DNA of 29,634 nucleotides from a virus. The translations under genes and the position numbers were made by a program. Positions 7,932-16,816 of this stretch are shown in pieces. The notes beneath the pieces are model-generated. The model searched no databases, was not told the origin of the DNA, and was given only the letters and a program-made list of their open reading frames with translations. Location: positions 1 through 29,634 of the IMG/VR virus record IMGVR_UViG_3300042865_000217. One strand, 5' to 3'. Numbering within the stretch: the stretch's first letter is position 1; each line of letters starts with the position of its first letter.

Positions 7932-8531
7932 ATGGCGATTACTAACGGATACACCACTGGGTCAGCTGTTAAGGCTGCGCTTGGTATCATCGATTCGGAT
8001 TCCGATTCGCAACTCGACCTAGTGATCGAGTCCGTATCGCGTTTGATCGATGACTACACAGGACGCTTCTTCTATAACGCTGGTACCGTGACGGCATATT
8101 ACGAGGCTGACGAATACCTCACATTGCCGATTGACGACTTCGTAAGCGTGTCCTCACTGACCGCCGACGATGACGCGAACGGCGATTACGAAACTACTTG
8201 GGGAACCGCAGATTATGCCCTCATGCCGTACAATGCTGCCACAACAGGTCGACCGTACAATATGATTCAGGCTACAACATGGGGAGCGCGCACCTTCCCG
8301 ATCACCGTCACGAGAGGCGTGAAGGTAGTTGGCGTGCGTGGCTGGTCGAGCGTGCCTAAGCCTGTTGAGGTAGCAGCCATTATCCAGAGCGGCAGGATCT
8401 TCAACCGAAGGAATACTCCGTTCGGAATCGCGGGATCGCCTGAGGTTGGGCAAATGCGCCTGCTCGCGCGATTGGATCCGGACGTGGAGCAAATGCTGCG
8501 CGCATATCGCGTGCCTCCGCAGGCTGTTTAA
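7932..8531 (+). CDS. Head-tail connector (adaptor, gp6-like)
   Basis: This 199-aa protein fits the family of phage head-tail adaptors that bind beneath the portal. Typical features are the N-terminal helical segment (VKAALGIIDSDSDSQLDLVIESVSRLIDDYTGR, split here) and the later 'DFVSVSSLTADDDANGDYETTW' and 'VVGVRGWSSVPKPVEVAAI' stretches, which are common in these proteins. ATG 7932 has AAGGAG upstream. The stop TAA overlaps the next ATG. Position after portal, protease and capsid genes and before the tail genes supports the call. Confidence 0.82.
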   Translation: MAITNGYTTGSAVKAALGIIDSDSDSQLDLVIESVSRLIDDYTGRFFYNAGTVTAYYEADEYLTLPIDDFVSVSSLTADDDANGDYETTWGTADYALMPYNAATTGRPYNMIQATTWGARTFPITVTRGVKVVGVRGWSSVPKPVEVAAIIQSGRIFNRRNTPFGIAGSPEVGQMRLLARLDPDVEQMLRAYRVPPQAV

Positions 8532-8977
8532 TGGATACATATGCAGTAGGTACAGCACTCGCGGCAAGATTCTCCGGAATCACGCCACCAACAGGATACG
8601 ATCCGATCAAGCAGTCCACAGTATTCATGCCAGATGCGATCTCGACCTTCCCTGCTGTCGTGATTATGCCACCAGATTCTACGCTTTCCTATATGATGAA
8701 CAAGCAGATTGACGAGCTGTACACATTCACCGTACGCTTCATCATTCCGCGCTCGGCAGGTTTGGATCGTGGCATGAAGGCACTCTACACTTGGCGCGAC
8801 CATCTCGTGAAGGCAGCGGTAGGCAATCAGAATCTCGACGTGAGTGGCGTGTATTCTTGCATGGTTGTCGGCGTGACTATGGGCGACGTAGCCTACGGAG
8901 GCGAAGAGGATCTGCTGGCTGTGGATCTCCGCACCGAAGTGCGTGCACGATCCGTAGTTTCGGATATCGCACCCTGA
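8531..8977 (+). CDS. Neck or tail-terminator-like protein
   Basis: This 148-aa protein sits in the usual neck gene position between the adaptor and a gp10-like protein. It starts MDTYAVGTALAARFSGITPP and has a C-terminal part (GVTMGDVAYGGEEDLLAVDLRTEVRA) that resembles the beta-strand ending of phage head-closure or tail-terminator proteins. I cannot decide between these roles. Its start overlaps the previous stop (TAATG) and its stop overlaps the next start (TGATG), showing tight translational coupling. Confidence 0.65.
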   Translation: MDTYAVGTALAARFSGITPPTGYDPIKQSTVFMPDAISTFPAVVIMPPDSTLSYMMNKQIDELYTFTVRFIIPRSAGLDRGMKALYTWRDHLVKAAVGNQNLDVSGVYSCMVVGVTMGDVAYGGEEDLLAVDLRTEVRARSVVSDIAP

Positions 8978-9498
8978 TGGCTGAGCGCGAGTTCATCCAG
9001 ATTAATCTTACGCCAAGCACGCTGGTCGATAAAATGGAAAAGAATCTTGGCGATAAAGCGATAAACACATTCCTAGTCAAACTCACAGGAAAAATGGCGG
9101 CACAAACTCGCGATCGCATGCGTGCTAACTATCGCGCTGCTGGTATCGGAATCCGACATCCATCTGATGGTCTTTATGCTGCGATTCGGCAAAAGCGCAT
9201 TCGTAGACAATACAGCGAGATCGGTTATTTCATCGCTCCGCTGAGCAAGACGCGACTCATCCGACGCGCATTCCGCAGGGATATCCGTCAAGTTGTGTCT
9301 TGGGGAGCGCATCGGCATCTTATCGAGTTTGGGCACAGGATTGTTACTTCGTCAAGGAGAGATACTGGAAAACGAGCGAGAGCATTCCCGTTCATTCGTC
9401 CAGCGTTCGATTGGGCGCAGCGACAGATCGATGTACAGTTGGGTCCACAGCTGCAGAAGTTTATTGACGGACAGCCAGCTGTGAAACCAGAGAAATAG
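8977..9498 (+). CDS. HK97 gp10-like minor structural protein
   Basis: This 173-aa, strongly basic protein has the look of HK97 gp10-like proteins, which help join or complete the tail. Segments include 'AINTFLVKLTGKMAAQTRDRMRANY' (split), 'HPSDGLYAAIRQ' and 'ALIEFGH'-type 'HLIEFGHRIVTSS', followed by 'ARAFPFIRPAFDWAQRQI', a typical ending. The frame is open upstream to 8791, but ATG 8977 overlaps the previous stop and begins the plausible protein MAEREFIQINLTPS, so I chose it. Confidence 0.75.
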   Translation: MAEREFIQINLTPSTLVDKMEKNLGDKAINTFLVKLTGKMAAQTRDRMRANYRAAGIGIRHPSDGLYAAIRQKRIRRQYSEIGYFIAPLSKTRLIRRAFRRDIRQVVSWGAHRHLIEFGHRIVTSSRRDTGKRARAFPFIRPAFDWAQRQIDVQLGPQLQKFIDGQPAVKPEK

Positions 9499-9505
9499 GA
9501 GACAT

Positions 9506-9703
9506 ATGCAAGACACAAAGAGCAATGAACGGCTAGTCAAGATCGCGCCTGTTCCGGGAATGTTTATTCCGGGAATCGAGGCGGCGATTGCCGAAGTAAC
9601 ACGTGACGAAGCAGACAGGCGCATCGCGACTGGCGCGTTCGTCGAAGTAGTTGATAAGCCAACAGCACCAGCTGCGGCGAAGCAAGCAGAAGATAAGGAG
9701 TAA
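9506..9703 (+). CDS. Small protein before the tail tube gene (DUF2635-like?)
   Basis: This 65-aa protein begins MQDTKSNERLVKIAPVPGM and has a central part 'FIPGIEAAIAEVTRDEADRR' and a low-complexity Ala/Lys/Glu tail. The 'VKIAPVPG' opening is reminiscent of the short phage proteins grouped as DUF2635, which also sit near the tail tube gene, but the resemblance is weak. It has an ATAGGAG ribosome site and ends four bases before the tail tube ATG, so it is almost certainly in the tail operon. Confidence 0.6.
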   Translation: MQDTKSNERLVKIAPVPGMFIPGIEAAIAEVTRDEADRRIATGAFVEVVDKPTAPAAAKQAEDKE

Positions 9704-9706
9704 TAG

Positions 9707-10696
9707 ATGGCTACTCGCGTACTTCAGAGAGTTCAAGGAGCATTGGAGTCAACTGCTGGCACATTCGCCAATGCTACACGCAAACTATACGGATCAGAGA
9801 TCACGCACGAGCGAACGATTGCATCGATCCGACCAGATTTCTTGGATGGAACATATAACCAGAGCCGCGCAGTCTACGAGGGTATCGAGACGAACGCATT
9901 CTCGGTGACTGGTCCATTCGCATTCAATCAGGGTGTATTCTGGCTGAACGCTGCTGTCGGCAGCTCTACTGCCGTAGGCGCTTCGGCTCCGTACACTTGG
10001 ACATTCAACGCTGCATCCACCGCTGACACGACCCGATCGTTCTCGCTCGAGTACGCTTGGGCGGATGGCGGTGCAGGCATTCCTGCTTCGTTCCGTATTG
10101 CGGGCAACAAGGTGAACGCGCTCACGATCAGCTGGGCTAAAGACGATGTAGTCACGTTCGAGGCTGGTATCGTATCATTCAAGGGAATGACGCAAGGCAC
10201 TGCGCTTAGCGCAACTCCGAGCGATACGGTCGAACAGCATGCGGTTGGAGCCAACAGCATCGTCTATATCGATGCTTCTGCTGGCACGATTGGCACGACC
10301 GCTGACAGCAATGTCGCGCTCGCTTCGCTTGCGATCACCAATGGTTTCGCAACGCGATACGGTCTTGACGGCACGCTTGTTGGCGCAGCACTGGATCGCT
10401 CCGCTAAGACGGAAGCAGTCCTCACGCTAACGCGACACTTCCAGAATGACAGCGAGCTCGACGCTTGGGAAGCGAAGGATCTGCGAAAGATTCGTATCGT
10501 TACCACAGGAGCGACGCTCGGCGCTGGAAACTATGAAATGACTGTCGACTTCTACGGCGTGATTGACGAAATCACCCAGACGGATGTTGATGGCAATGTA
10601 GCTCAGGAAATCACGCTCCGTCCATACGTGGATGGAAGCACCGTGACTGTGCCGTTCTCAGTAGTTCTGAAGAACAATCAAAGCACTATCTCCTGA
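9707..10696 (+). CDS. Major tail tube protein
   Basis: This 329-aa protein lies just before the chaperone pair and tape measure gene, the canonical place for the tail tube subunit that stacks in rings to form the tail. It opens MATRVLQRVQGALESTAGTF, similar to tube proteins, and includes the 'SFSLEYAWADGG...FRIAGNKVNALTISWAKDDVVTFEAG' region seen in beta-sandwich tube folds. The C-terminus (ITLRPYVDGSTVTVPFSVVL) is also beta-rich. A GGAG site precedes ATG 9707. The call relies mainly on position and general pattern. Confidence 0.82.
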   Translation: MATRVLQRVQGALESTAGTFANATRKLYGSEITHERTIASIRPDFLDGTYNQSRAVYEGIETNAFSVTGPFAFNQGVFWLNAAVGSSTAVGASAPYTWTFNAASTADTTRSFSLEYAWADGGAGIPASFRIAGNKVNALTISWAKDDVVTFEAGIVSFKGMTQGTALSATPSDTVEQHAVGANSIVYIDASAGTIGTTADSNVALASLAITNGFATRYGLDGTLVGAALDRSAKTEAVLTLTRHFQNDSELDAWEAKDLRKIRIVTTGATLGAGNYEMTVDFYGVIDEITQTDVDGNVAQEITLRPYVDGSTVTVPFSVVLKNNQSTIS

Positions 10697-10714
10697 TAAA
10701 GAATAGGAGGCATC

Positions 10715-11008
10715 ATGAGAAACTTTGAAGTAAAGATTGGCGAGCTGGCGTTCACTATGCGTGCGATGTCGGCTCGCCAATTCATCCAGGTACAGCGCGG
10801 AGAAATCGATGAAGCAGGGCTTATCGAACTGCTCGCTGCTTCTGCAGTAAATCATCCATTCGGTGAAGGCGCAGACGCATTCCTGGACGGATGCGATGTG
10901 GATACAGCACTAGCACTACTTAAAGGTTGGGCTGCGCAACAGACGGAAATCGCGAACCCAAAAGCGAACGCCAGCAACTCTCCAGAGCTCTCGCAGCCGC
11001 AAGCCTAA
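10715..11008 (+). CDS. Tail assembly chaperone, short form (gpG-like)
   Basis: This 97-aa protein is the short partner of the frameshifted tail chaperones, which coat the tape measure protein during tail assembly. It lies between the tube and tape measure genes, is small and acidic, and its last third contains the slippery heptamer. AGGAGG stands eight bases before ATG 10715. Most ribosomes would end at TAA 11006-11008. Sequence similarity to the lambda protein is not expected; the call rests on position plus the frameshift signal. Confidence 0.8.
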   Translation: MRNFEVKIGELAFTMRAMSARQFIQVQRGEIDEAGLIELLAASAVNHPFGEGADAFLDGCDVDTALALLKGWAAQQTEIANPKANASNSPELSQPQA

Positions 11009-11202
11009 ACTCTGGCAAGCCACAACGCGTAACTATGAACTACGCGCTCGAGGCGCTGGCGAGAAGGTGGCACATTCCACCATGGGAACTAGAAAATGCA
11101 TCTAGCCCTGAATGGATTATTCTTGGGCTATATTACCAAAAAATAGAAGCAGAGGCACAGGCTTCTAGCATGAAATCGGCAAGGAGTAAGAGTGGCAGAT
11201 AA
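10715..11202 (+). CDS. Tail assembly chaperone, frameshifted long form (gpGT-like)
   Basis: A -1 slip at CCCAAAA (10957-10963) joins the first 83 codons of the short form to an open frame that runs to 11202. The joint reads ...EIANPK then SERQQLSRALAAASLN, for a 162-aa product, by rereading base 10963. The downstream part (YALEALARRWHIPPWELENA...EWIILGLYYQKIEAEAQA) strongly resembles the second half of tail chaperones in other siphoviruses, with its 'P-W-E-L...W' helical segment. It ends eleven bases past the tape measure GTG, as is usual. The second frame also has an internal ATG at 11035, but it lacks a ribosome site. Confidence 0.82.
10957..10963 (+). other. Programmed -1 frameshift site CCCAAAA
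   Basis: The heptamer C CCA AAA is set in the short chaperone's frame as X XXY YYZ, so both tRNAs can re-pair after slipping back one base. It lies 45 nt before the zero-frame stop. I see only weak pairing potential downstream (an AGAGCTCT palindrome near 10990), so no strong stimulatory structure is claimed. Confidence 0.8.
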
Positions 11203-13642
11203 TCGTGCTAGTATCGTTATTGAATCCAAGGCTGCAGTTGCTCCAGGATTTCGACAGGTCAAGCGCGAGTTTGACCTGCTCAAGTCCGCAGGCAAGCAAG
11301 TCAACAATATCTTCACAGGTATTGGTCAAGGCATTGGTCAGCGTTTCGCTGGCGTTATGTTTGACGCTGTCCAAGGAGTCACCGATCTATTCACGCAGGC
11401 TGTTCCTAAGGCGCTAGAATACTCAGCCTCCATCCGTGAGATTACCGATGCAACTGGAGCAAGCGCAGAGCAGTCATCCATTCTTGCGGGAACCCTCAAG
11501 ATTCTTGGCATTCCAACTGAGGGACTTGCCACCACATTTCGAACTCTATCGAAAGAAATCGTAGGAAGTGAAGAGAAGTTTGATGCGCTAGGGATCAAGA
11601 TCCGCGACATCGACGGAAATCTTCTTGACACCGTAACCATCCTTGACAATGCACGCAGTGCATTTAACCGCATGGGCGATGGCGCAGTTAAGACTAATCT
11701 TGCTATCGATCTGTTCGGAAAGAGCGCGCTCGATTTGCACGGATATCTGCAACTGTCCGACGAAGCAGCGGCGAGTGCCGCTTCTGAGCTCGAGAAGATG
11801 GGTCTTGTCCTAAGCGACGAAACGGTGAAGGCTGCTGACGATGCAGAACGTACCTTCAACCTTCTCGGAATGACTGTTGATGGTCTTCAGATTACTCTTG
11901 CGAATCAACTTCTGCCATCTATCATTAACATCGTGAATGCCATTCGCAACTGGGTAATGGAAAATCGCGAAGGATTGCTCAAGACTCTTTCTGCTGTCAC
12001 TGGTGCAATCGGTGGATTCATCTCTGGCTTGCTTGGCGCAACTGATGCCGCATCTGGATTCATCAACAGCCTTCGTGGTAGCAGCGCAGCTATTAACACT
12101 ACCAAGGCTGGTATTCAGGCTCAGATCGTTTCCCTAAAGCAGCAGATTGCAGCATATAAGGATAGCAAAGGAGCAGCTGGTAATGCTGCTGGAGGTTCTG
12201 CTAAGGTAACTGCTGCGCTAACTCGTCAAATCGCGAAACTCAAAGAACAGCGCGATGCGATCAACGAAGTTATGCGAGCTCAAATCTCGCAGGCTAGAAC
12301 TGCGTTCGATGCGATGTTGGCTGGGCTTGATTCATCCGAGCGTCAATTCCAACTGGATGAGCGACGAAAAGAGCTGGCTCAAGACCTTGCTGACATCGAG
12401 CAAGAATCTGCTGATGAGAAACTCAAGTCGCAGCGAGAGATCGCGTCACTCCGCGCGGAACGAGATCTCGCGATTGCCGCTGAGTCTGATCTTGACGAAC
12501 AGTTCCAGATCGCTGTAGAATACGCAGAAAAAGAACAGCGTCTCGTAGAACAATACGCAGAAGATCAGACTCGATACGAGAAAGCAGTTGCTGACGCACG
12601 CGCAAAAATCGCCAAGTTCGAGGCTGAGACGAAGCGACAGGCGGCACTAGACTCTGCGCGTGGACAGATTCAGTCAGCAATTGACCTGTCTCAGAAGATT
12701 CAAGAGCTGGCTCTTTCTGATAAAGACTTCGTCAAGAATATCGCTGAACTGCGACTTATTGAACAGCAGCAGGAATCCGCGCTCAAGATCGCAATTGCAA
12801 ACGGTGACTCTGAAGCGGTCAAGCAAATCGAGATCAACCTTGCGCTGGCTCGCGATGCGATCCGCGCTCAGGAAGAAACCAAAGAGATTGCCGCACATCA
12901 GAAGCGCCTAGAGCGAGAGAAGGAAAAGAAGGCGGCTGTAAAGAGCAGCAACGATGCTTTCCTTATTGCGCTACAGCAGCAGCTCGCTGGTCTTGAAACA
13001 CAGTTAGCAGCTCAAAAAGATAACAATGAGGCTGTTCGAGATTCCGCTCATGATCACGGTTTGCTTATGGAGCAACTTGAGACTGATCAGCCCGTAGTTG
13101 ATTCATTCGCTGAGGCGTTCAAAGATGCGGCGAAGGCTGGTCAAGATTTCGCGCAGGCGCTGCGAGATATCAAGAGTGCCTTGGGATTCATTGGATCTCT
13201 AGGAGACATTCTTGGAACCATTGCTTCTCCGTTTGGCATGATTGGTGAAAATCTTGGCGGCATTGGTCAAACTCTTGGCAATATCTTTGATGGCACTCCA
13301 GGTGCGCCACCAAAGCCCAAGCCCAAGCCGAAGGAAACAGCTACGCCACCTCGTCCTCTCGCAGGACAGTTTGGCGGTCGTGCGTATGGAGGTCCAGTCA
13401 ACGCTGGCGACGCATTCATGGTTGGCGAGAAAGGTCCAGAGCTGTTCCTTCCGAACTCCGCAGGTATGATCGTTCAGGGAGCCAACGCTGGCGGCATCAA
13501 CATTACCGTGAGCGCAGGTGCATTCCTCGGAAATACGCAGGACGCGAAGGACTTCGCTCGACGTATCGCTGGCGCACTCGAAGACGAGTTGTCACGCCGA
13601 CGCAAGATTCAGCCCAACCTTAGCAGAAGGATGGCAGTATGA
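11192..13642 (+). CDS. Tail tape measure protein
   Basis: This 816-aa protein is the longest in the window and directly follows the chaperone pair. Tape measure proteins fix tail length and may help DNA cross the membrane. It starts at GTG 11192, with AAGGAG upstream. Early residues (APGFRQVKREFDLLKSAGKQ, near 17-36) are typical of these proteins. Hydrophobic segments occur near 265-290 and 660-695. A long charged coiled-coil stretch runs from about 360 to 620. The C-terminus (GPELFLPNSAGMIVQG, then 'ARRIAGALEDEL') is also characteristic. At about 0.15 nm per residue the tail would be near 120 nm, an inference from family behaviour. Confidence 0.92.
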   Translation: MADNRASIVIESKAAVAPGFRQVKREFDLLKSAGKQVNNIFTGIGQGIGQRFAGVMFDAVQGVTDLFTQAVPKALEYSASIREITDATGASAEQSSILAGTLKILGIPTEGLATTFRTLSKEIVGSEEKFDALGIKIRDIDGNLLDTVTILDNARSAFNRMGDGAVKTNLAIDLFGKSALDLHGYLQLSDEAAASAASELEKMGLVLSDETVKAADDAERTFNLLGMTVDGLQITLANQLLPSIINIVNAIRNWVMENREGLLKTLSAVTGAIGGFISGLLGATDAASGFINSLRGSSAAINTTKAGIQAQIVSLKQQIAAYKDSKGAAGNAAGGSAKVTAALTRQIAKLKEQRDAINEVMRAQISQARTAFDAMLAGLDSSERQFQLDERRKELAQDLADIEQESADEKLKSQREIASLRAERDLAIAAESDLDEQFQIAVEYAEKEQRLVEQYAEDQTRYEKAVADARAKIAKFEAETKRQAALDSARGQIQSAIDLSQKIQELALSDKDFVKNIAELRLIEQQQESALKIAIANGDSEAVKQIEINLALARDAIRAQEETKEIAAHQKRLEREKEKKAAVKSSNDAFLIALQQQLAGLETQLAAQKDNNEAVRDSAHDHGLLMEQLETDQPVVDSFAEAFKDAAKAGQDFAQALRDIKSALGFIGSLGDILGTIASPFGMIGENLGGIGQTLGNIFDGTPGAPPKPKPKPKETATPPRPLAGQFGGRAYGGPVNAGDAFMVGEKGPELFLPNSAGMIVQGANAGGINITVSAGAFLGNTQDAKDFARRIAGALEDELSRRRKIQPNLSRRMAV

Positions 13643-14043
13643 GCCTGACGCAGCCAACGCTGTCAACTAGCTCGACCACTATCACATTCCAGCATCCAGC
13701 ACGCAGCGCGCAGACTCGAGCGACATGGGAGAGTGTAGGCGGCAGCCGAATAACCGCGAACGGAACTATCCGGACGTGGAGCATCGGCTATCGCTACCGA
13801 TACGCACTCAGTTTCGAGTATTGCGATATCGCTACTTGGGACGCGCTAGTGGATATGTACTGGTCGAACAATAACTCGCAAACTACAGCAATCTTCACGT
13901 GGACTGACGGTCCATGGACAGATGCGCGTTCCGGAGTAGAAGTGCGCATCGATGAAATCACCGATCTGCAAACTCCATATCCAGATCCCACGCGAGCCGA
14001 CTTCACAGTAGTACTTGTCGAGGTTGACGCTCGCACCACCTAG
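13639..14043 (+). CDS. Minor tail protein (distal tail-like)
   Basis: This 134-aa protein overlaps the tape measure stop (ATGA) and precedes the large tail-tip protein, the usual place of a distal tail protein or tail-tip connector. It is rich in aromatic and beta-forming residues (RTWSIGYRYRYALSFEYCDIA, split) and ends 'DFTVVLVEVDART'. No catalytic motif is seen. The name is by position; it could equally be a different tail-tip component. Confidence 0.65.
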   Translation: MSLTQPTLSTSSTTITFQHPARSAQTRATWESVGGSRITANGTIRTWSIGYRYRYALSFEYCDIATWDALVDMYWSNNNSQTTAIFTWTDGPWTDARSGVEVRIDEITDLQTPYPDPTRADFTVVLVEVDARTT

Positions 14044-14052
14044 GAGGCAATC

Positions 14053-15861
14053 GTGACATTTAGCTCGAATCTGATTGCCGCCATCGGAGATACTCAGCAG
14101 CGACCGCTGATCAAACTCGAGATCGCGTGGGACGGCAGTGAATACATCGACGAATCTCCGTATATTATTGACGCTTCTGGTGTTGAGAGTATCGATGCCA
14201 ATACTGGCTCGCTACAGCCAGCCGAAGCGACTATCACGCTGGACAATCTGACTCAGCGATATTCAGCTGAGAACGATGATTCTCCGATCTATCCATACAT
14301 TCAGGGTGCGTTCATCGATGTTCGTGCCAAGTTGTCACTGGGATACTACCACGCAGGTCAAGAGAACTACCGCCAGATCGGCGTGTTCGTTGTCCGACAG
14401 CTGCTGCCGCAGGATAGCGAGCGCACTGCCATTCTTGCGCTCAGCGACATCTCTGCGAGATTCGTAGATACACCAGCGTTCTATGGTCCAGTCATCGATG
14501 TTTCGCTAGATAGCGTATTCGCCAACCTCGCTGAACGCGCTGGTCTTGGCACCGCGCAATATCGAACGGCTGGATCTGCATTCAGCACTGCGCAGTTCGC
14601 GGCTGCCGTCGGTGGTGGCATGTCTGAAGAGTTCGGGCTGCTCGCTATCGCAGAGGGTGGTCGTGTCTACGTCGACAATGGCGGCACGCTGGTATTCGCG
14701 GACAACGCGACGCGCGAGGCAGAGCTGCGTGCGCCACTGATTTCACTGGACAAAGGAACCTTCCCGTTCGAGATCAGCGTACTGCGCAATACATCATCGG
14801 CAATCAACCGCGTCACGCTGGAATACGAGGATCGCGCCTCCGCTGTTTCTGACGAAACCGTATGGCAGATCACTACGCCGATTAAGGTTCCAGCCGCAGG
14901 CACAGTAACAGGCTCATCGGTCGGCACGTACTTCACTCCAGGTCAGGTCACTATTGCGTTCAACGCACAAGACCAGACGCGCTGGATTCAGTACACACCA
15001 GTAGTATGGGCTACTGGCACTGCTAATCCTTCAGCCGCTACCGCAAACACTGATGCCTCCGGAACGGCAGGAACCGCTATCGTTATGGAGGCTGGCGACC
15101 CTGCCTCGCGGCTATCGCTTGACGGCAAACTGTATTACGAGATGACTCTCGGTGGTACAGCTACTGGTGAAGGCAATCGTGGACGAGTAATCTTCCGCAA
15201 CATGAACAGCGTACCAGTGTACGTGCGCGCTTTCACACTAGTCGGCAAACCAGCACGCATGTCCTCGCCGTACGCAGTTCAGGCTGACGATGGCGACGGA
15301 CAAGACTTGCTCGGTGGGCAGATCCTCGAACAAAGGATCCTAGACCCGTATCTGCCGTCCGTGGACGTGTCATATCAGCGAGCAGTGGATTTGCTGTATT
15401 TCCGTAGCGTTCGCCGCGTGCGTGTGTCCATGTCGTCAGCTCCAGGCATTCCGCTGAAGGCTGGCGAAGTATTCGCGGTACAAGATGATGCGCGAAACAT
15501 TACATACCTACAACAGGTATCTCAGATTCAGTGGGCATTCAATGCGCAGAACGGATACAACTGCAGCATCGAGGGTCTACCTTCGCTTCCTGGAGCTACG
15601 AGCGTGCAGCTGGGTGATTTCATTCCAGCTATCACTGACGCAATCAGCACGACAGAGCCGCAAGGTCCATGGTATTGGGCTCCGGATGGCGATCCAACAC
15701 ATTCATTACTAGCATGGGATGGCGTCACACAGTGGGGTCCAATCGAGCCATCCAATCTATTGCTAGATGAAGTGCAGGCAGTGTCTGATTCGTTCACCGC
15801 AACTGTGGAACTTCCACTAACTTGGAATACAAACAACTGGGACGAGCAAGTCTGGGGCTAA
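14053..15861 (+). CDS. Tail tip / baseplate-like minor tail protein
   Basis: This 602-aa protein begins at GTG 14053, seven bases after AGGAGG. Its opening (RPLIKLEIAWDGSEYIDESPYIIDASGVESID, split) and the 'LQPAEATITLDNLTQRYS' segment are the kind found in large siphovirus tail-tip hub proteins, where beta-barrel domains form the tail end. 'FVVRQLLPQDSERTAILALSDISARF' continues this pattern. The C-terminal third contains 'YWAPDGDPTHSLLAWDG', a tail-protein-like motif. It should be part of the virion tip that contacts the cell. No enzyme motif is evident. Confidence 0.75.
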   Translation: MTFSSNLIAAIGDTQQRPLIKLEIAWDGSEYIDESPYIIDASGVESIDANTGSLQPAEATITLDNLTQRYSAENDDSPIYPYIQGAFIDVRAKLSLGYYHAGQENYRQIGVFVVRQLLPQDSERTAILALSDISARFVDTPAFYGPVIDVSLDSVFANLAERAGLGTAQYRTAGSAFSTAQFAAAVGGGMSEEFGLLAIAEGGRVYVDNGGTLVFADNATREAELRAPLISLDKGTFPFEISVLRNTSSAINRVTLEYEDRASAVSDETVWQITTPIKVPAAGTVTGSSVGTYFTPGQVTIAFNAQDQTRWIQYTPVVWATGTANPSAATANTDASGTAGTAIVMEAGDPASRLSLDGKLYYEMTLGGTATGEGNRGRVIFRNMNSVPVYVRAFTLVGKPARMSSPYAVQADDGDGQDLLGGQILEQRILDPYLPSVDVSYQRAVDLLYFRSVRRVRVSMSSAPGIPLKAGEVFAVQDDARNITYLQQVSQIQWAFNAQNGYNCSIEGLPSLPGATSVQLGDFIPAITDAISTTEPQGPWYWAPDGDPTHSLLAWDGVTQWGPIEPSNLLLDEVQAVSDSFTATVELPLTWNTNNWDEQVWG

Positions 15862-15876
15862 TGTGAAGGGAGAGCT

Positions 15877-16806
15877 ATGTTCAATACAAACATCGTAAAG
15901 CCGACAGGGATTGTGACGGCTACGCTATCGCGACCTGATGGTTCGATAATCTCGCAGGAGCAGCATAATACCTTCACGCTGGTTGGCGCAACACGCCTTG
16001 CAGCTGCGCTTAACGGCGAAGCGGGTACGCTCACCGTCACAGATATTCAAGCATCTTCTGGCGGTGTCAGGATCTATGATTTTGACTCTACGACTGGATT
16101 CACTGGAACTAGCACTGTTGATTCTACAATCTACCGACAGGGAGCTGGCGCATTCAAGATCGAGGCTGCACCTTCGGGTACGCAGTACGTCTTTGACGCG
16201 ACCACTATCAGCAGCACCGCAGTTCCTGCTTCATCTTCCATCGAGCTGTCGCTTCGATTCACTACGGTGAGTCGAGTGAACAAAACAGACTCACAACTTC
16301 GTCTATTCACGGGCGGCAACGCATCTTCGTATTACGGAATCACACTAGGCGCGCTGGAAACAGCAGCTGGCGTGACCTTCGCCGATGCGACTTGGTCGGT
16401 CTGCCGCGTTCCTATCAGCTCGTTCTCGATCGAGGCTGGCGCTCCCTCGTGGAGTACGCTCAGCGGAATCGGTCTACAGCTAGTCGCTGGAACAGCAGGA
16501 ACCGCAACTGCCTATGTTGACAATGCGTTCGTGGTGAATGGGAGTCTTGACACGAGCAGCGCTGCTACGGCAGTGCCATCGGTGTACGATACTGTTGCTA
16601 CCACGAATAGCAGAGCAACGAGAACTGTCACTGCAACAGCCAGCTGGGGATTGTCTTCAGCCGTAGGTGAAACATTCTACGTCTTCGGTCTGCGTGACGG
16701 GAGCGGCAATCTGCTTGCAATCACTGGTTATTCAGCTGGTTCGGGAATCTACAAAGAACCGAACTCGCTTCTTAATGTGAGCTGGTCGCTCACGACTACA
16801 GCCTAA
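15877..16806 (+). CDS. Minor tail / receptor-binding-like protein with jelly-roll character
   Basis: This 309-aa protein lies between the tail tip and fibre genes. Its middle part (FDSTTGFTGTSTVDSTIYRQG...AFKIEA...ELSLRFTT) reads like a beta-sandwich carbohydrate-binding or lectin-like fold. It ends with a Ser/Thr/Gly-rich strand region and 'EPNSLLNVSWSLTTTA'. A role in host surface binding is plausible but not shown by any specific motif. GGGAGAG precedes ATG 15877. Confidence 0.6.
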   Translation: MFNTNIVKPTGIVTATLSRPDGSIISQEQHNTFTLVGATRLAAALNGEAGTLTVTDIQASSGGVRIYDFDSTTGFTGTSTVDSTIYRQGAGAFKIEAAPSGTQYVFDATTISSTAVPASSSIELSLRFTTVSRVNKTDSQLRLFTGGNASSYYGITLGALETAAGVTFADATWSVCRVPISSFSIEAGAPSWSTLSGIGLQLVAGTAGTATAYVDNAFVVNGSLDTSSAATAVPSVYDTVATTNSRATRTVTATASWGLSSAVGETFYVFGLRDGSGNLLAITGYSAGSGIYKEPNSLLNVSWSLTTTA

Positions 16807-16816
16807 GGAGGGTTAG

